From positions 1 through 13,959 of the forward strand of contig CAAFWD010000003.1 of the NCBI GenBank assembly GCA_900766645.1: a stretch of 13,959 nt of DNA. Reading direction: 5' to 3'. Of the stretch, positions 6,864 through 13,959 are shown piece after piece. The notes beneath the pieces were generated by a model, which was given only the letters and a program-made list of their open reading frames with translations, did no database searches and was not told the DNA's origin. Position 1 is the first letter of the stretch, and each line of letters starts with the position of its first letter. The stretch comes from an uncultured Cetobacterium sp. (GTDB lineage Bacteria; Fusobacteriota; Fusobacteriia; Fusobacteriales; Fusobacteriaceae). The position numbers were made by a program, and so were the translations under genes.

Positions 6864-6891
6864 AGGGGTGCGACTTAGCACCCCTTTTTTT
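6864..6891 (+). terminator. strong terminator between tsf and pyrH
   Basis: A seven-pair GC-rich stem GGGGTGC/GCACCCC (6865-6871 with 6878-6884) has a six-base loop and is followed by seven T (6885-6891); A6864/T6885 can extend it. Only 32 bases separate it from pyrH, with no convincing promoter, so some read-through must feed pyrH and frr unless a promoter lies within tsf. Confidence 0.87.
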
Positions 6892-6923
6892 AGAGGAAAA
6901 TAATAAATGAGGAGAGTTTTGAA

Positions 6924-7640
6924 ATGAAGCCAATTTACAATAGAATTCTATTAAAATTAAGCGGAGAAGCTTTAATGGGAGAGCAAGAGTTTGGAATCTC
7001 TTCTGAAACAATAACTTCTTACGCTAAACAGATAAAAGAGATCGTTGATTTAGGTGTAGAAGTTGGTATAGTTATAGGTGGAGGAAACATCTTTAGAGGG
7101 CTATCTGGAACTGAGCAAGGGATAGATAGAGTTACTGGAGACCACATGGGAATGCTAGCAACTGTAATAAATGCAATGGCTCTTCAAAACGCTATAGAGT
7201 TACTTGGAGTACCAACAAGAGTACAAACAGCTATAGAGATGCCTCAAATTGCAGAGCCTTTTATTAAAAGAAAAGCTCAAAGACACCTAGAAAAAGGAAG
7301 AGTTGTAATATTTGGAGCTGGAACAGGAAATCCATATTTTACAACTGATACAGCAGCAGCATTAAGAGCTATTGAAATAAATGCTGATGTTGTTATAAAA
7401 GCAACAAAAGTTGATGGAATTTACGATAAAGACCCTGTGAAATTTGCAGATGCAAAGAAGTTTACAGAGGTTACATATACAGAAGTACTTAATAAAGACT
7501 TAAAGGTTATGGATGCGGCAGCTATTTCTCTTTGTAGAGATAATAGATTACCAATTGTTGTATTTGACTCATTAACAGAAGGAAATATAAAAAAGGTAGT
7601 TTTAGGAGAAAATATCGGAACTACTGTAGTAAATGGATAA
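6924..7640 (+). CDS. pyrH: UMP kinase (uridylate kinase)
   Basis: Phosphorylates UMP to UDP in pyrimidine nucleotide synthesis. It belongs to the amino acid kinase fold, is hexameric, and is regulated in bacteria by GTP and UTP. The protein has 238 residues, a standard length. Visible signatures are LKLSGEAL (around K11), the phosphate loop GGGNIFRG from G52, TGDHMGMLATVINA, and the nucleotide-binding stretch GTGNPYFTTDTAAALRA around T140-D142. GGAGAG (6911-6916) lies eight bases before ATG. It is followed 15 bases later by frr, the common pyrH-frr pairing, so both are very likely on one mRNA. Codon use is intermediate between tsf and the low-expression genes. Confidence 0.97.
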   Translation: MKPIYNRILLKLSGEALMGEQEFGISSETITSYAKQIKEIVDLGVEVGIVIGGGNIFRGLSGTEQGIDRVTGDHMGMLATVINAMALQNAIELLGVPTRVQTAIEMPQIAEPFIKRKAQRHLEKGRVVIFGAGTGNPYFTTDTAAALRAIEINADVVIKATKVDGIYDKDPVKFADAKKFTEVTYTEVLNKDLKVMDAAAISLCRDNRLPIVVFDSLTEGNIKKVVLGENIGTTVVNG

Positions 7641-7655
7641 TTTAGGAGGGAATTT

Positions 7656-8216
7656 ATGAGCGCACAAGTTTTAATGAATGAGTGTAAAGAAAAAATGAAT
7701 AAAGCTATAGAATCAACAAAGCATAAGTTTGCTGGAATTAGAGCAGGAAGAGCAAACGTTGCTATGTTAGATGGAATAAAGATAGAGCAATACGGATCAG
7801 AAATGCCATTAAATCAGGTTGGATCTGTATCTGCACCAGAGGCTAGATTATTAGTAATCGATCCTTGGGACAAATCTGTAATACCAGCTATTGAGAAAGC
7901 TATCATGGCTTCAAACTTAGGATTAACTCCAAATAATGATGGAAAAGTAATCAGACTAATGATACCTGAGTTAACTGCAGACAGAAGAAAAGAGTATGCA
8001 AAGTTAGCTAAAGGAGAAGCTGAAAACGGTAAAGTTGCAGTTAGAAACGTAAGAAAAGACGTTAATAACCACTTAAGAAAGTTAGAGAAAGATGGAGATA
8101 TAACTGAGGACGATTTAAAGAGATTAGAAGAAGAAGTTCAAAAGTTAACTGATGCAACTATTAAAACTATCGATCAACTTTTAGCAACAAAAGAAAAAGA
8201 AATTACAACTGTATAG
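7656..8216 (+). CDS. frr: ribosome recycling factor
   Basis: RRF acts with EF-G to split the post-termination ribosome so that it can be reused. The protein has 186 residues against 185 in E. coli. The three-helix-bundle domain I carries FAGIRAGRANVAML near the N terminus and the basic C-terminal part with VRNVRKDVN. Domain II is represented by LLVIDPWDKS and by LGLTPNNDGKVIRL followed by IPELTADRRKEY. AGGAGG sits six to seven bases before ATG. It is the last gene of the rpsB block and stops just before a bidirectional terminator shared with the converging modB. Confidence 0.97.
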   Translation: MSAQVLMNECKEKMNKAIESTKHKFAGIRAGRANVAMLDGIKIEQYGSEMPLNQVGSVSAPEARLLVIDPWDKSVIPAIEKAIMASNLGLTPNNDGKVIRLMIPELTADRRKEYAKLAKGEAENGKVAVRNVRKDVNNHLRKLEKDGDITEDDLKRLEEEVQKLTDATIKTIDQLLATKEKEITTV

Positions 8217-8222
8217 TTATAA

Positions 8223-8250
8223 AAAAAGAGCTGAATATTCAGCTCTTTTT
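8223..8250. terminator. bidirectional terminator between frr and modB
   Basis: A perfect 28-base palindrome: A5 and GAGCTGAAT on one side and their exact complement ending in T5 on the other, centred between 8236 and 8237. On the plus strand it ends in TTTTT after the stem. On the minus strand the A run becomes the T tract. The modB stop codon (8239-8241) lies inside the stem. Confidence 0.88.
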
Positions 8251-8892
8251 ATTTGTAAAAATTTGATATATTCCTAATAGGAAACTACTAAATATTAAAA
8301 GAATAATTAAAACTCTATTTGCAAAAATATATTCTCCAGATTCAATAGCAGTATAAAGTGCTAATGGAAGAGTCTGTGTTCTTCCTGGAATATTACCAGC
8401 AATTAAAATTGTAGCTCCAAATTCTCCGAAAGCTCTGCCAAAACCTAAGATTATTCCAGTTAAAAGTTTTGGATAAACAAGAGGAATATATATGTAGAGT
8501 AGTGTAGTTAAAGGGGGAACACCTAGACACTGTGCTGTTTCTATATATGGTTTTTCGATGCTATTAAAAGCTACTTTAAAACTTTGATAAATTATGGGTA
8601 AAGAAACAACAGTTGCAGCAATAATGGCTCCTTGAATACTAAATACAAATCTAAAGTTTAAAGTGTTAAAAAAAAACTTTCCAATCACACTATTATTTCC
8701 CAATGATAGAAGCAATATATAACCTATAACAGAGGGAGGTAAAAAAATAGGGAGAGTAATAAAAAGTTCAATAAGCTTTTTAAAATGTATTTTTTTACTA
8801 TCTTTTATAAAGTAAAAAATTAAACTGAAAATAACATTAATTGTAATAGCAGTTAATGTTACAATAAGAGAAATCTTAAAACTACTATTCAT
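8239..8892 (-). CDS. modB: molybdate ABC transporter permease ModB
   Basis: The inner-membrane channel subunit for molybdate (or tungstate) uptake; it works as a dimer with binding protein ModA and ATPase ModC. The protein has 217 residues (E. coli 229), with hydrophobic segments near 6-29, 43-64, 84-104, 131-151 and 193-213. The PIFLPPSVIGYILL stretch and the cytoplasmic EAA-type loop (E118-A120 through G124) are visible. The ModB-specific run from FGEFGATILIAGN to IPGRTQTLPLALY (about 155-180) is also present. The start overlaps the end of modA by eight bases, so translation is probably coupled; its own ribosome site is weak. The gene ends in the shared terminator with no modC after it. Specificity for molybdate over tungstate cannot be settled from sequence. 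Confidence 0.93.
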   Translation of the reverse strand: MNSSFKISLIVTLTAITINVIFSLIFYFIKDSKKIHFKKLIELFITLPIFLPPSVIGYILLLSLGNNSVIGKFFFNTLNFRFVFSIQGAIIAATVVSLPIIYQSFKVAFNSIEKPYIETAQCLGVPPLTTLLYIYIPLVYPKLLTGIILGFGRAFGEFGATILIAGNIPGRTQTLPLALYTAIESGEYIFANRVLIILLIFSSFLLGIYQIFTNKKS

Positions 8893-9550
8893 TCCAATCT
8901 TTGTCCTTTAAAAAGTTTATGAAATTTAAAGCTATTTTTTTATTTTTTGAGTTTTTTAATACTGCAGCAGGATAGATTATAGGAGAGTGATATTTACTAT
9001 TAAAAATAGTTATAACTTCAGAATTTTTCAAAAGTTTTGTATCACTTAGATAAACAATTCCATATTTAACCTCTCCAATTTCTACATAATTTAAAGCAGC
9101 CCTAACATCCTTAGTATAAATAGGTTCATAATTGAAAGGAAGGGATATATTATTTAAAACTTCTTGAGAATACTTTCCGGCGGGAACAAAATTAGGATTT
9201 CCCATAGCTAATAGATTATTATTAGAAATATTTTTATTCTCTATAAGAACTAGCTTATTTTCTAAAATATTTTGTTTATTTTCAACAAATCCATTTTTTT
9301 CTAAGCTTTCAACATAATCACTATTAGCTAAAAAAATAATGTCGCAAGGAGCACCTTGTTCAATCTGCTTTTTTAATGTTCCAGAACCGCCAAGATTTAA
9401 AAAGAAATTAATCTCAGGATGAAGTTTTTTATAGTCAGTAATATTTTTTTCAAGATATTCTTTTAAAGATGCTGCTGCACTAATTGTAATATCTTGAGAA
9501 AAAGAGATTATTGATAATGTAAGAAAAAGAAAATAGATATAACCCTTCAT
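8885..9550 (-). CDS. modA: molybdate-binding periplasmic protein ModA
   Basis: Captures molybdate (or tungstate) outside the inner membrane and delivers it to ModB. The protein has 221 residues. An N-terminal signal peptide covers about residues 1-18, with a likely cut after FS; no lipobox cysteine is present, so a soluble periplasmic protein is expected in a two-membrane cell. The oxyanion-binding loops appear as SAAASL (24-29) and GGSGTL. They are followed by QIEQGAPCDI and later by VRAALNYVEIGEVKYGIVY, all in the family order. The family's usual GAPAD reads GAPCD here. The start at 9550 is preceded on its strand by AAGGGGG with good spacing. It lies 22 bases after coaX and overlaps modB, so it appears to be the middle gene of one minus-strand transcript. 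Confidence 0.93.
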   Translation of the reverse strand: MKGYIYFLFLTLSIISFSQDITISAAASLKEYLEKNITDYKKLHPEINFFLNLGGSGTLKKQIEQGAPCDIIFLANSDYVESLEKNGFVENKQNILENKLVLIENKNISNNNLLAMGNPNFVPAGKYSQEVLNNISLPFNYEPIYTKDVRAALNYVEIGEVKYGIVYLSDTKLLKNSEVITIFNSKYHSPIIYPAAVLKNSKNKKIALNFINFLKDKDWNE

Positions 9551-9572
9551 AGATGCCCCCTTAGTATTTATA

Positions 9573-10340
9573 TTAAATATTCATTTTATAAAGTGAGTAT
9601 AGACCTCTTAAGCTTAATTCTGGAATATATTCATCAATTTCTTGAATTTCAGCAAATAAAATTTTTCCTAAACCGCCAGTTGCAATAACATATGGATCTT
9701 CAACATGTTTTTTTATTTCTAAAATAATGTTTTTAATTTGTCCAGCATATCCGTAGAAGATACCAGCCTGTATTTGTTCTTGAGTATTTTTACCTAAAAC
9801 ACTTTCAGGAGTGCTGAATTTTACCTTAGGTAATCTGGCAGTATTTCCAAATAGAGCATTAATAGACATCTCTATTCCAGGAAGGATACCTCCACCTATA
9901 TAAACACCATCTTTTAAAACTTCATATGTAGTAGCAGTTCCAAGATCAAAAATTACAAGATTTCTATTGGGAAAATCAATTACAGCTTGAGCTATATCAA
10001 TTATTCTATCAGGTCCAAATCCAGTAACTTGAAGATGATCTGCAAATGTAAATGGCATATTTAAATTTAAATCTACAACCATAGGTTCTATATTAAAATA
10101 TTTTCTTCCAAGGAATTGAAATATTGAAATTAGATTAGGAACAACAGATGAAATAATTATTCCATTTAAATTTTTAATTTCGATACCATTGAAATCTGAT
10201 ATGTTTTTTAAGTATGAAAAAAATTGATCCTCTGTCATTTTTTCATTAGAAGAAACTCTAAAGCTTAAAAGCACTTTTCCTGTTTCATCTATAAGTCCTG
10301 TAACGATATGTGTATTTCCTATATCTACAGCTAAAAGCAT
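9573..10340 (-). CDS. coaX: type III pantothenate kinase
   Basis: Phosphorylates pantothenate with ATP in the first step of coenzyme A synthesis. It is a cytoplasmic dimer of the ASKHA (actin/hexokinase) fold that needs a monovalent cation and is not inhibited by CoA, unlike type I enzymes. The protein has 255 residues, typical for CoaX. Visible motifs are DIGNTH (6-11), the pantothenate site GFGPDR with catalytic D111, DLGTATT (132-138), GGGILPG (149-155) and ATGG (220-223). The residues after DLGTATT are YEV, where most relatives have FDV or similar, a mild variation. GGTGG precedes the ATG, and a good promoter lies upstream in the divergent spacer. It is the first gene of the coaX-modA-modB unit. 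Confidence 0.95.
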   Translation of the reverse strand: MLLAVDIGNTHIVTGLIDETGKVLLSFRVSSNEKMTEDQFFSYLKNISDFNGIEIKNLNGIIISSVVPNLISIFQFLGRKYFNIEPMVVDLNLNMPFTFADHLQVTGFGPDRIIDIAQAVIDFPNRNLVIFDLGTATTYEVLKDGVYIGGGILPGIEMSINALFGNTARLPKVKFSTPESVLGKNTQEQIQAGIFYGYAGQIKNIILEIKKHVEDPYVIATGGLGKILFAEIQEIDEYIPELSLRGLYSLYKMNI

Positions 10341-10374
10341 TAAACCACCGCCTATTGAATTTTAGATAATCCAT

Positions 10375-10403
10375 ATTATAAACTAAAAAGTAAAAATTGT
10401 AAA
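10375..10403 (-). promoter_or_regulatory. sigma-70 promoter for coaX-modA-modB
   Basis: Read on the minus strand, TTTACA (10403 to 10398) and a perfect TATAAT (10380 to 10375) are separated by exactly 17 bases. RNA would start near 10368, about 28 bases before the coaX ATG. No metal-responsive operator or riboswitch-like fold is apparent. Confidence 0.65.
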
Positions 10404-10432
10404 ATTATATGGGATAAAATATCAAAATACAT

Positions 10433-10438
10433 TATAAT
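10433..10438 (+). promoter_or_regulatory. -10 box of the tmcAL-cca promoter
   Basis: A perfect TATAAT lies 23 bases before the TTG start. The -35 position at 17 bases (TGGGAT) is poor. RNA starting near 10445 would include the AGAGGTG ribosome site but not the AAGG that would serve the earlier GTG, which helps to choose the start. Confidence 0.5.
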
Positions 10439-10461
10439 ATAAGGAAAAAGAGGTGAAAAGG

Positions 10462-11640
10462 TTGAAAGAAGAGTTAAGTGGAGTAGGAATTGTTGTTGAA
10501 TATAATCCTTTTCATAATGGGCATAGGTATCATTGTTTAAAGGCAAAAGAGTATGGAGATGTTGTTATAGCTGTAATGAGTGGAAATTTTGTTCAAAGAG
10601 GGGAACCTGCTATAGTAAATAAATGGGAACGAGCAAAAATGGCACTAAATAGTGGAGTGGATATAGTTGTGGAATTACCAACGTTTTATTCAGTTCAAAG
10701 TGCAGAAATATTTTCCATAGGATCAGTTGGCATTTTAAATAAATTAGGTGTAGATAAAATAGTTTTTGGCTCTGAAAGTGGAGATGTAAAAAAATTAATA
10801 AAAATATCTAAAATAGAAGAGGGAGATGAGTTTAAAGAGAGTATAAAACTTCATCTTAAAAGTGGACTTTCATATCCAACAGCTTATTCTAAAGCCTTAG
10901 AAAGTTGTGGGGTTACAAAAGAGGTTCAATCAAATGATATTTTAGGTGTTGAATATATAAAAGCTATAGATTATTGGGGTAGCTCTATAAAACCGATCGC
11001 TATAAAAAGAGAGAAAGCAGGATATTATACAGAGGGTGAAGTTGAAGGAATCTCAAGTGCTACAGGTATAAGAAAAATGTTATATGAGGAAACAGATTTT
11101 AAAAATGTAGTTCCTGATATAACCTATAGTAAACTAATGGGGTTATATGAAAGTGGAAAAGTAGCTAATTTAAAGGATTTTTATCCATATATAAGATATA
11201 AAATTATTTCTGAAAGAGAAAATATAGAAAAAATTCAGGATGTAGAGGAAGGGTATTCAGTAAAACTTTATAATTCTGCTATGAAACATAAAAAATTTGA
11301 TGAATTTTTTGAAGAGATAAAGACTAAAAGATATACAATAGGGAGAGTTCAAAGAATACTTATACATATCCTTTTAAATATAACTAAAAAAGTTACTCAA
11401 GAAGTAAAAAAGGAGATTCCCTATATTCAAGTTCTAGGATTTACAGAAAATGGAAGAAAATACATAAAAGAATTAAAGAAAAAAGATGAAGAGATTAAAA
11501 TCTTAACATCGCTGAAAAATATAAAGAGGATATTAAAAAATAGTGAAAGAGAAAAGTTAGAATTAAATGAGGCTAGCGGAAGGATATATTCACTAATAAA
11601 TGATTATGAAGAGGAGCAAATACCTATAATGATAAAATAG
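10462..11640 (+). CDS. tmcAL: tRNA(Met) cytidine acetate ligase TmcAL (YlbM)
   Basis: In Bacillus, TmcAL uses acetate and ATP to make N4-acetylcytidine at the wobble position of elongator tRNA-Met, which prevents misreading of the AUA codon. The protein here has 392 residues, close to family size. The nucleotidyltransferase HxGH motif is N15-P-F-H-N-G-H21 at the N terminus. It is followed by MSGNFVQRGEPA (39-50), ELP (71-73), FGSESGD (102-108) and an ISSATGIRKML-type signature, with a basic C-terminal half likely to bind tRNA. I chose TTG at 10462, since AGAGGTG (10449-10455) is well spaced for it and homologues begin only a few residues before the VEYNPFHNGH segment. GTG at 10453 is the alternative, giving 395 residues. 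The next gene, cca, begins eight bases after the stop. Confidence 0.92.
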   Translation: MKEELSGVGIVVEYNPFHNGHRYHCLKAKEYGDVVIAVMSGNFVQRGEPAIVNKWERAKMALNSGVDIVVELPTFYSVQSAEIFSIGSVGILNKLGVDKIVFGSESGDVKKLIKISKIEEGDEFKESIKLHLKSGLSYPTAYSKALESCGVTKEVQSNDILGVEYIKAIDYWGSSIKPIAIKREKAGYYTEGEVEGISSATGIRKMLYEETDFKNVVPDITYSKLMGLYESGKVANLKDFYPYIRYKIISERENIEKIQDVEEGYSVKLYNSAMKHKKFDEFFEEIKTKRYTIGRVQRILIHILLNITKKVTQEVKKEIPYIQVLGFTENGRKYIKELKKKDEEIKILTSLKNIKRILKNSEREKLELNEASGRIYSLINDYEEEQIPIMIK

Positions 11641-11648
11641 GAGATGTT

Positions 11649-12827
11649 ATGGAGATTGTTTTAGATAAAGATGTAACGCATATTTTAGATATATTAAATA
11701 AAAATGGAGAGGGATATGTTGTTGGTGGATATATAAGAGATATTTTACTAGGTATTCCTCATAAAGATTGTGATTTTTGCACAAATATGGAGTATGAAAA
11801 AATAAAAGATATATTTAAAGAGTATCACCCAAAAGAGATAGGAAAAGCTTTTGGAATTATACAGATAAAATATGATGGGAATGAATATGAAATTGCAAAA
11901 TACAGAAAAGATTTAGAATTTACAGAAAAGAGAAATGTAGGAGAGGTAATTTTTGTAGATAGTATAAAAGAGGATATTTATCGTAGAGATTTCACCGTAA
12001 ATGCAATAGCTTATAATGGGAAAGAGTTAGTATATCCGAAGTACGCTTTAGAAGATATAAAAAATAGAGTTATAAGATTTGTAGGAGAAAGTGAAAAAAG
12101 AATAAAGGAGGATCCATTGAGATCTATGAGAGCTATAAGAATAGCTTCTCAAAAAAATATGAAAATTTTAAAAGAAACAGAAGATGCAATAAAGAAAAAA
12201 TCTAAAGAGATTAAAAGAGTTTCAATAGAAAGAATTCAAGATGAACTTTTCAAAATATTAGAAGGTGAAAATGTAGATTACGGAGTTGAAAAACTTTTTG
12301 AACTTAATCTATTTCAAAATATTTTTAATATAGATGTATCAATAGAAAAGAGAAGAGAAATAAATAAATTTAAAAAAAAATCTTTAAAAGGTATAGAGAT
12401 ACTTACTATAATTTTTCAAAAATTAGGTATAGATGGGGTAAATCTATTAAAACTTGATAAAAAAAGAGAAAAGATAATAGGAGGATCAATAAAAAAATAT
12501 TTAGATTTTAAAAGTTTAAATACTGGATATTCAATAAAAAAATTTATAAATAAAAATGGAGAAGATATTTTTAAAAATCTTCTTAACATATATAATTTTT
12601 TTGGAGAGAGTTATAATGTTAGAAAAAAATATATAGAGATATTAGAGAAAAAAGAACCGATATATTTAAAAGATATGAGAGTTTCTGGAAGAGATATAAT
12701 TGATTTAGGAATAGCTCAAGGAGAAGAGATTAAGAAAAAACTTGAACTGCTTTTAGATATGATTTTAGAAAAACCAGAGCTTAATAAAAAAGAAATATTA
12801 ATGGAAATACTAAAGGAGGGACAGTGA
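11649..12827 (+). CDS. cca: CCA tRNA nucleotidyltransferase (class II)
   Basis: Adds or repairs the 3' CCA of tRNAs without a template. The protein has 392 residues. Class II motifs appear in order: GGYIRD (26-31), the metal-binding pair D40 and D42 (KDCDF), RRDFTVNA with D114, EDPLRSMRAIRIA from E154, and the ERIQDEL helix further on. No C-terminal HD domain is evident. The tail is lysine-rich, as expected for tRNA contact. The poly(A) polymerase family shares these motifs, but the residue pattern fits CCA or A-adding enzymes of Gram-positive-like type; fusobacteria could split CC- and A-addition. AGGAG (11639-11643) overlaps the tmcAL stop region, and the gene ends by overlapping the transporter start. 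Confidence 0.9.
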   Translation: MEIVLDKDVTHILDILNKNGEGYVVGGYIRDILLGIPHKDCDFCTNMEYEKIKDIFKEYHPKEIGKAFGIIQIKYDGNEYEIAKYRKDLEFTEKRNVGEVIFVDSIKEDIYRRDFTVNAIAYNGKELVYPKYALEDIKNRVIRFVGESEKRIKEDPLRSMRAIRIASQKNMKILKETEDAIKKKSKEIKRVSIERIQDELFKILEGENVDYGVEKLFELNLFQNIFNIDVSIEKRREINKFKKKSLKGIEILTIIFQKLGIDGVNLLKLDKKREKIIGGSIKKYLDFKSLNTGYSIKKFINKNGEDIFKNLLNIYNFFGESYNVRKKYIEILEKKEPIYLKDMRVSGRDIIDLGIAQGEEIKKKLELLLDMILEKPELNKKEILMEILKEGQ

Positions 12828-13959
12828 GAAGAATACCAATAAGTACACAAATTTTTTATGGGATAGGAGTTAGTTATGCAATAGTTGACCAAATATTTGC
12901 TCAGTGGATATTATATTTTTACTTGCCACCAGAGAGTTCAGGATTAAAACCAATTTTAGCACCAGCATTAATATCGTTAGCTTTAGCAATTTCAAGACTT
13001 GTAGATATGGTTTCAGATCCTGTTGTGGGATATCTATCTGATAAATTTGAAAGTCCTTGGGGGAGAAGAATACCATTTATAGCAGTTGGTGCAATTCCAT
13101 TATCACTATCAACAGTGGCATTTTTTTATCCACCTACAGGAAGTGAAAGTAGTACATTTATATATTTATCAGTGGTGGGATCACTATTTTTCGTGTTTTA
13201 TACAATAGTGGGAGCTCCATATAATGCTTTAATTCCAGAAATAGGAGTTACCTCAGAGGAGAGATTGAATTTATCAACATGGCAATCAGTATTTAGGTTA
13301 AAATATAGTGCAATAGCTATGATTGCTCCAGGAGTTTTAATAAAGTATATTGGAAAAGGTGATACTCTAGTTGGAATTAGAGGGATGGTAATACTTTTAA
13401 GTGTACTTTCAGCTCTAGGGATATTAGTGACAGTAGTATTTGTAAAAGAAAAGAAATACTCTAGGCCAGTGGAAAAAATAGGTCATATAAAAGAGATATT
13501 AAAAGAGGTTGCTAAGGATAAAAACTTTAGAAATTATCTTTTAGGATTGTTATTTTTCTTTGTGGGATTTAACTCGTTAAGAGCTATGATGAATTACTAT
13601 GTGGAAGATATAATGGGATATGGAAAAGGGATGATTACTTTGGCATCAGCATTACTTTTTGGAAGTTCCGCAATCTTCTTTTATCCGATAAATCTTTTAT
13701 CTAGAAGATATGGATATAGAAAAATTATGTTAATATCATTAGTATCTATGATAATTTTGACAATTTCATTAGTGTTTTTAGGAAGAGGAATTCCAAAAGA
13801 GGGTGGATTTGTAATATTTGGACTACTAGGAATTCCAATAGCAGGAGCAGGATTTATATTTCCACCAGCAATGATGAGTGATATTAGTGATAAAATTAGT
13901 AGAAAAATTGGAAATAGAATAGAAGGGGTATGTTTTGGAATACAAGGATTTTTCTTAAA
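12824..13959 (+). CDS. GPH-family cation symporter (MelB-like MFS_2), 3' truncated by the window
   Basis: The first 378 codons of an inner-membrane transporter are visible, open to the window edge; the family averages about 450 residues. The Glycoside-Pentoside-Hexuronide:cation symporter signature is clear: RLVDMVSDPVVGYLSD with WGRRIPF a few residues later. The acidic pair D61 and D65 has the spacing of the cation-coordinating D55 and D59 of MelB, so sodium- or proton-coupled uptake is likely. A GAPYNAL segment follows, as in relatives. The sugar or other substrate cannot be told. The GTG start overlaps the cca TGA as GTGA and is preceded by AAGGAGG (12813-12819) four bases away, so it is translationally coupled to cca. 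No relation to tRNA processing is implied by this position. Confidence 0.87.
   Translation, partial: MRRIPISTQIFYGIGVSYAIVDQIFAQWILYFYLPPESSGLKPILAPALISLALAISRLVDMVSDPVVGYLSDKFESPWGRRIPFIAVGAIPLSLSTVAFFYPPTGSESSTFIYLSVVGSLFFVFYTIVGAPYNALIPEIGVTSEERLNLSTWQSVFRLKYSAIAMIAPGVLIKYIGKGDTLVGIRGMVILLSVLSALGILVTVVFVKEKKYSRPVEKIGHIKEILKEVAKDKNFRNYLLGLLFFFVGFNSLRAMMNYYVEDIMGYGKGMITLASALLFGSSAIFFYPINLLSRRYGYRKIMLISLVSMIILTISLVFLGRGIPKEGGFVIFGLLGIPIAGAGFIFPPAMMSDISDKISRKIGNRIEGVCFGIQGFFL

Noticed and set aside
6875..6904. Possible pyrH promoter TTAGCA to AATAAT
   Set aside because: The boxes are formed by the terminator loop and T tract, and the RNA would begin inside the pyrH ribosome site.
6907..6927. 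Six-codon mini-ORF whose TGA overlaps the pyrH ATG
   Set aside because: Its body is the pyrH ribosome binding region, and such a short frame is expected by chance in this A/T- and G-rich leader. It could be a coupling leader but nothing supports that.
6763..7011. Minus-strand frame spanning the tsf end, terminator and pyrH start
   Set aside because: It crosses a terminator and two certain genes and encodes no recognisable protein.
10341..10461. Molybdenum-cofactor riboswitch or metal operator in the coaX/tmcAL spacer
   Set aside because: The spacer is A/T-rich with no stable fold or operator-like inverted repeat beyond the two promoters; the coaX leader would be only about 28 bases.
12870..13076. 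Minus-strand 68-residue frame
   Set aside because: It is a shadow of the open transporter gene on the plus strand, which starts at 12824 and runs to the window end.
1..13959. CRISPR array, insertion sequence, prophage or defence island
   Set aside because: No repeat-spacer pattern, transposase, terminal inverted repeats or phage-like genes are seen. The Cas4/AddB-like nuclease domain belongs to a repair-type helicase, not to a cas locus.

Overview
The window reads as chromosomal housekeeping DNA from a low-GC member of the Fusobacteriota (order Fusobacteriales; Cetobacterium or Fusobacterium would fit, but the genus is an inference). The reasons are strong A/T bias, nearly exclusive AGA for arginine, AGGAGG-type ribosome binding sites, the rpsB-tsf-pyrH-frr order, and protein wording in S2 and EF-Ts that resembles fusobacterial homologues. 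I see no insertion sequence, prophage, CRISPR array or toxin/defence island. No gene-free stretch reaches 300 bases; the longest are the rpsB leader (about 115 b) and the coaX/tmcAL divergent spacer (about 120 b), and both hold regulatory signals.

Layout. 1-390: a 55-residue 2[4Fe-4S] ferredoxin gene, a hairpin terminator, a tRNA-Thr(GGU) gene with encoded CCA, and a second terminator. 423-5013 (+): a 932-residue UvrD-type helicase fused to a RecB/AddB-type iron-sulfur nuclease, then DAHP synthase (aroF) and a PgeF/YfiH laccase-domain protein, closely packed. 4991-8250 (+): a strong promoter inside the end of pgeF drives a structured rpsB leader, then rpsB, tsf, pyrH and frr, with hairpins after rpsB and tsf that probably step expression down. 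8239-10340 (-): coaX, modA and modB, apparently one transcript, with no modC. 10433-13959 (+): tmcAL, cca and the start of a GPH-family cation symporter, tightly coupled and running off the window.

How the parts fit. The rpsB block supplies ribosomal protein S2, EF-Ts, UMP kinase and the ribosome recycling factor. It has much more C-ending codons (ATC, AAC, TTC, TAC) in rpsB and tsf than in its neighbours, as expected for very highly expressed genes. TmcAL and Cca are both tRNA-maturation enzymes. Promoters repeatedly overlap the end of the preceding gene (aroF, rpsB), and the frr/modB junction is a perfect bidirectional terminator containing the modB stop codon.

The items most worth a second look are the rpsB leader RNA, the single-chain helicase/Fe-S nuclease without an adjacent partner, the modC-less modAB cluster behind coaX, and the PgeF protein with an altered core motif. 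Nothing here convincingly amounts to an entirely new multi-gene system.
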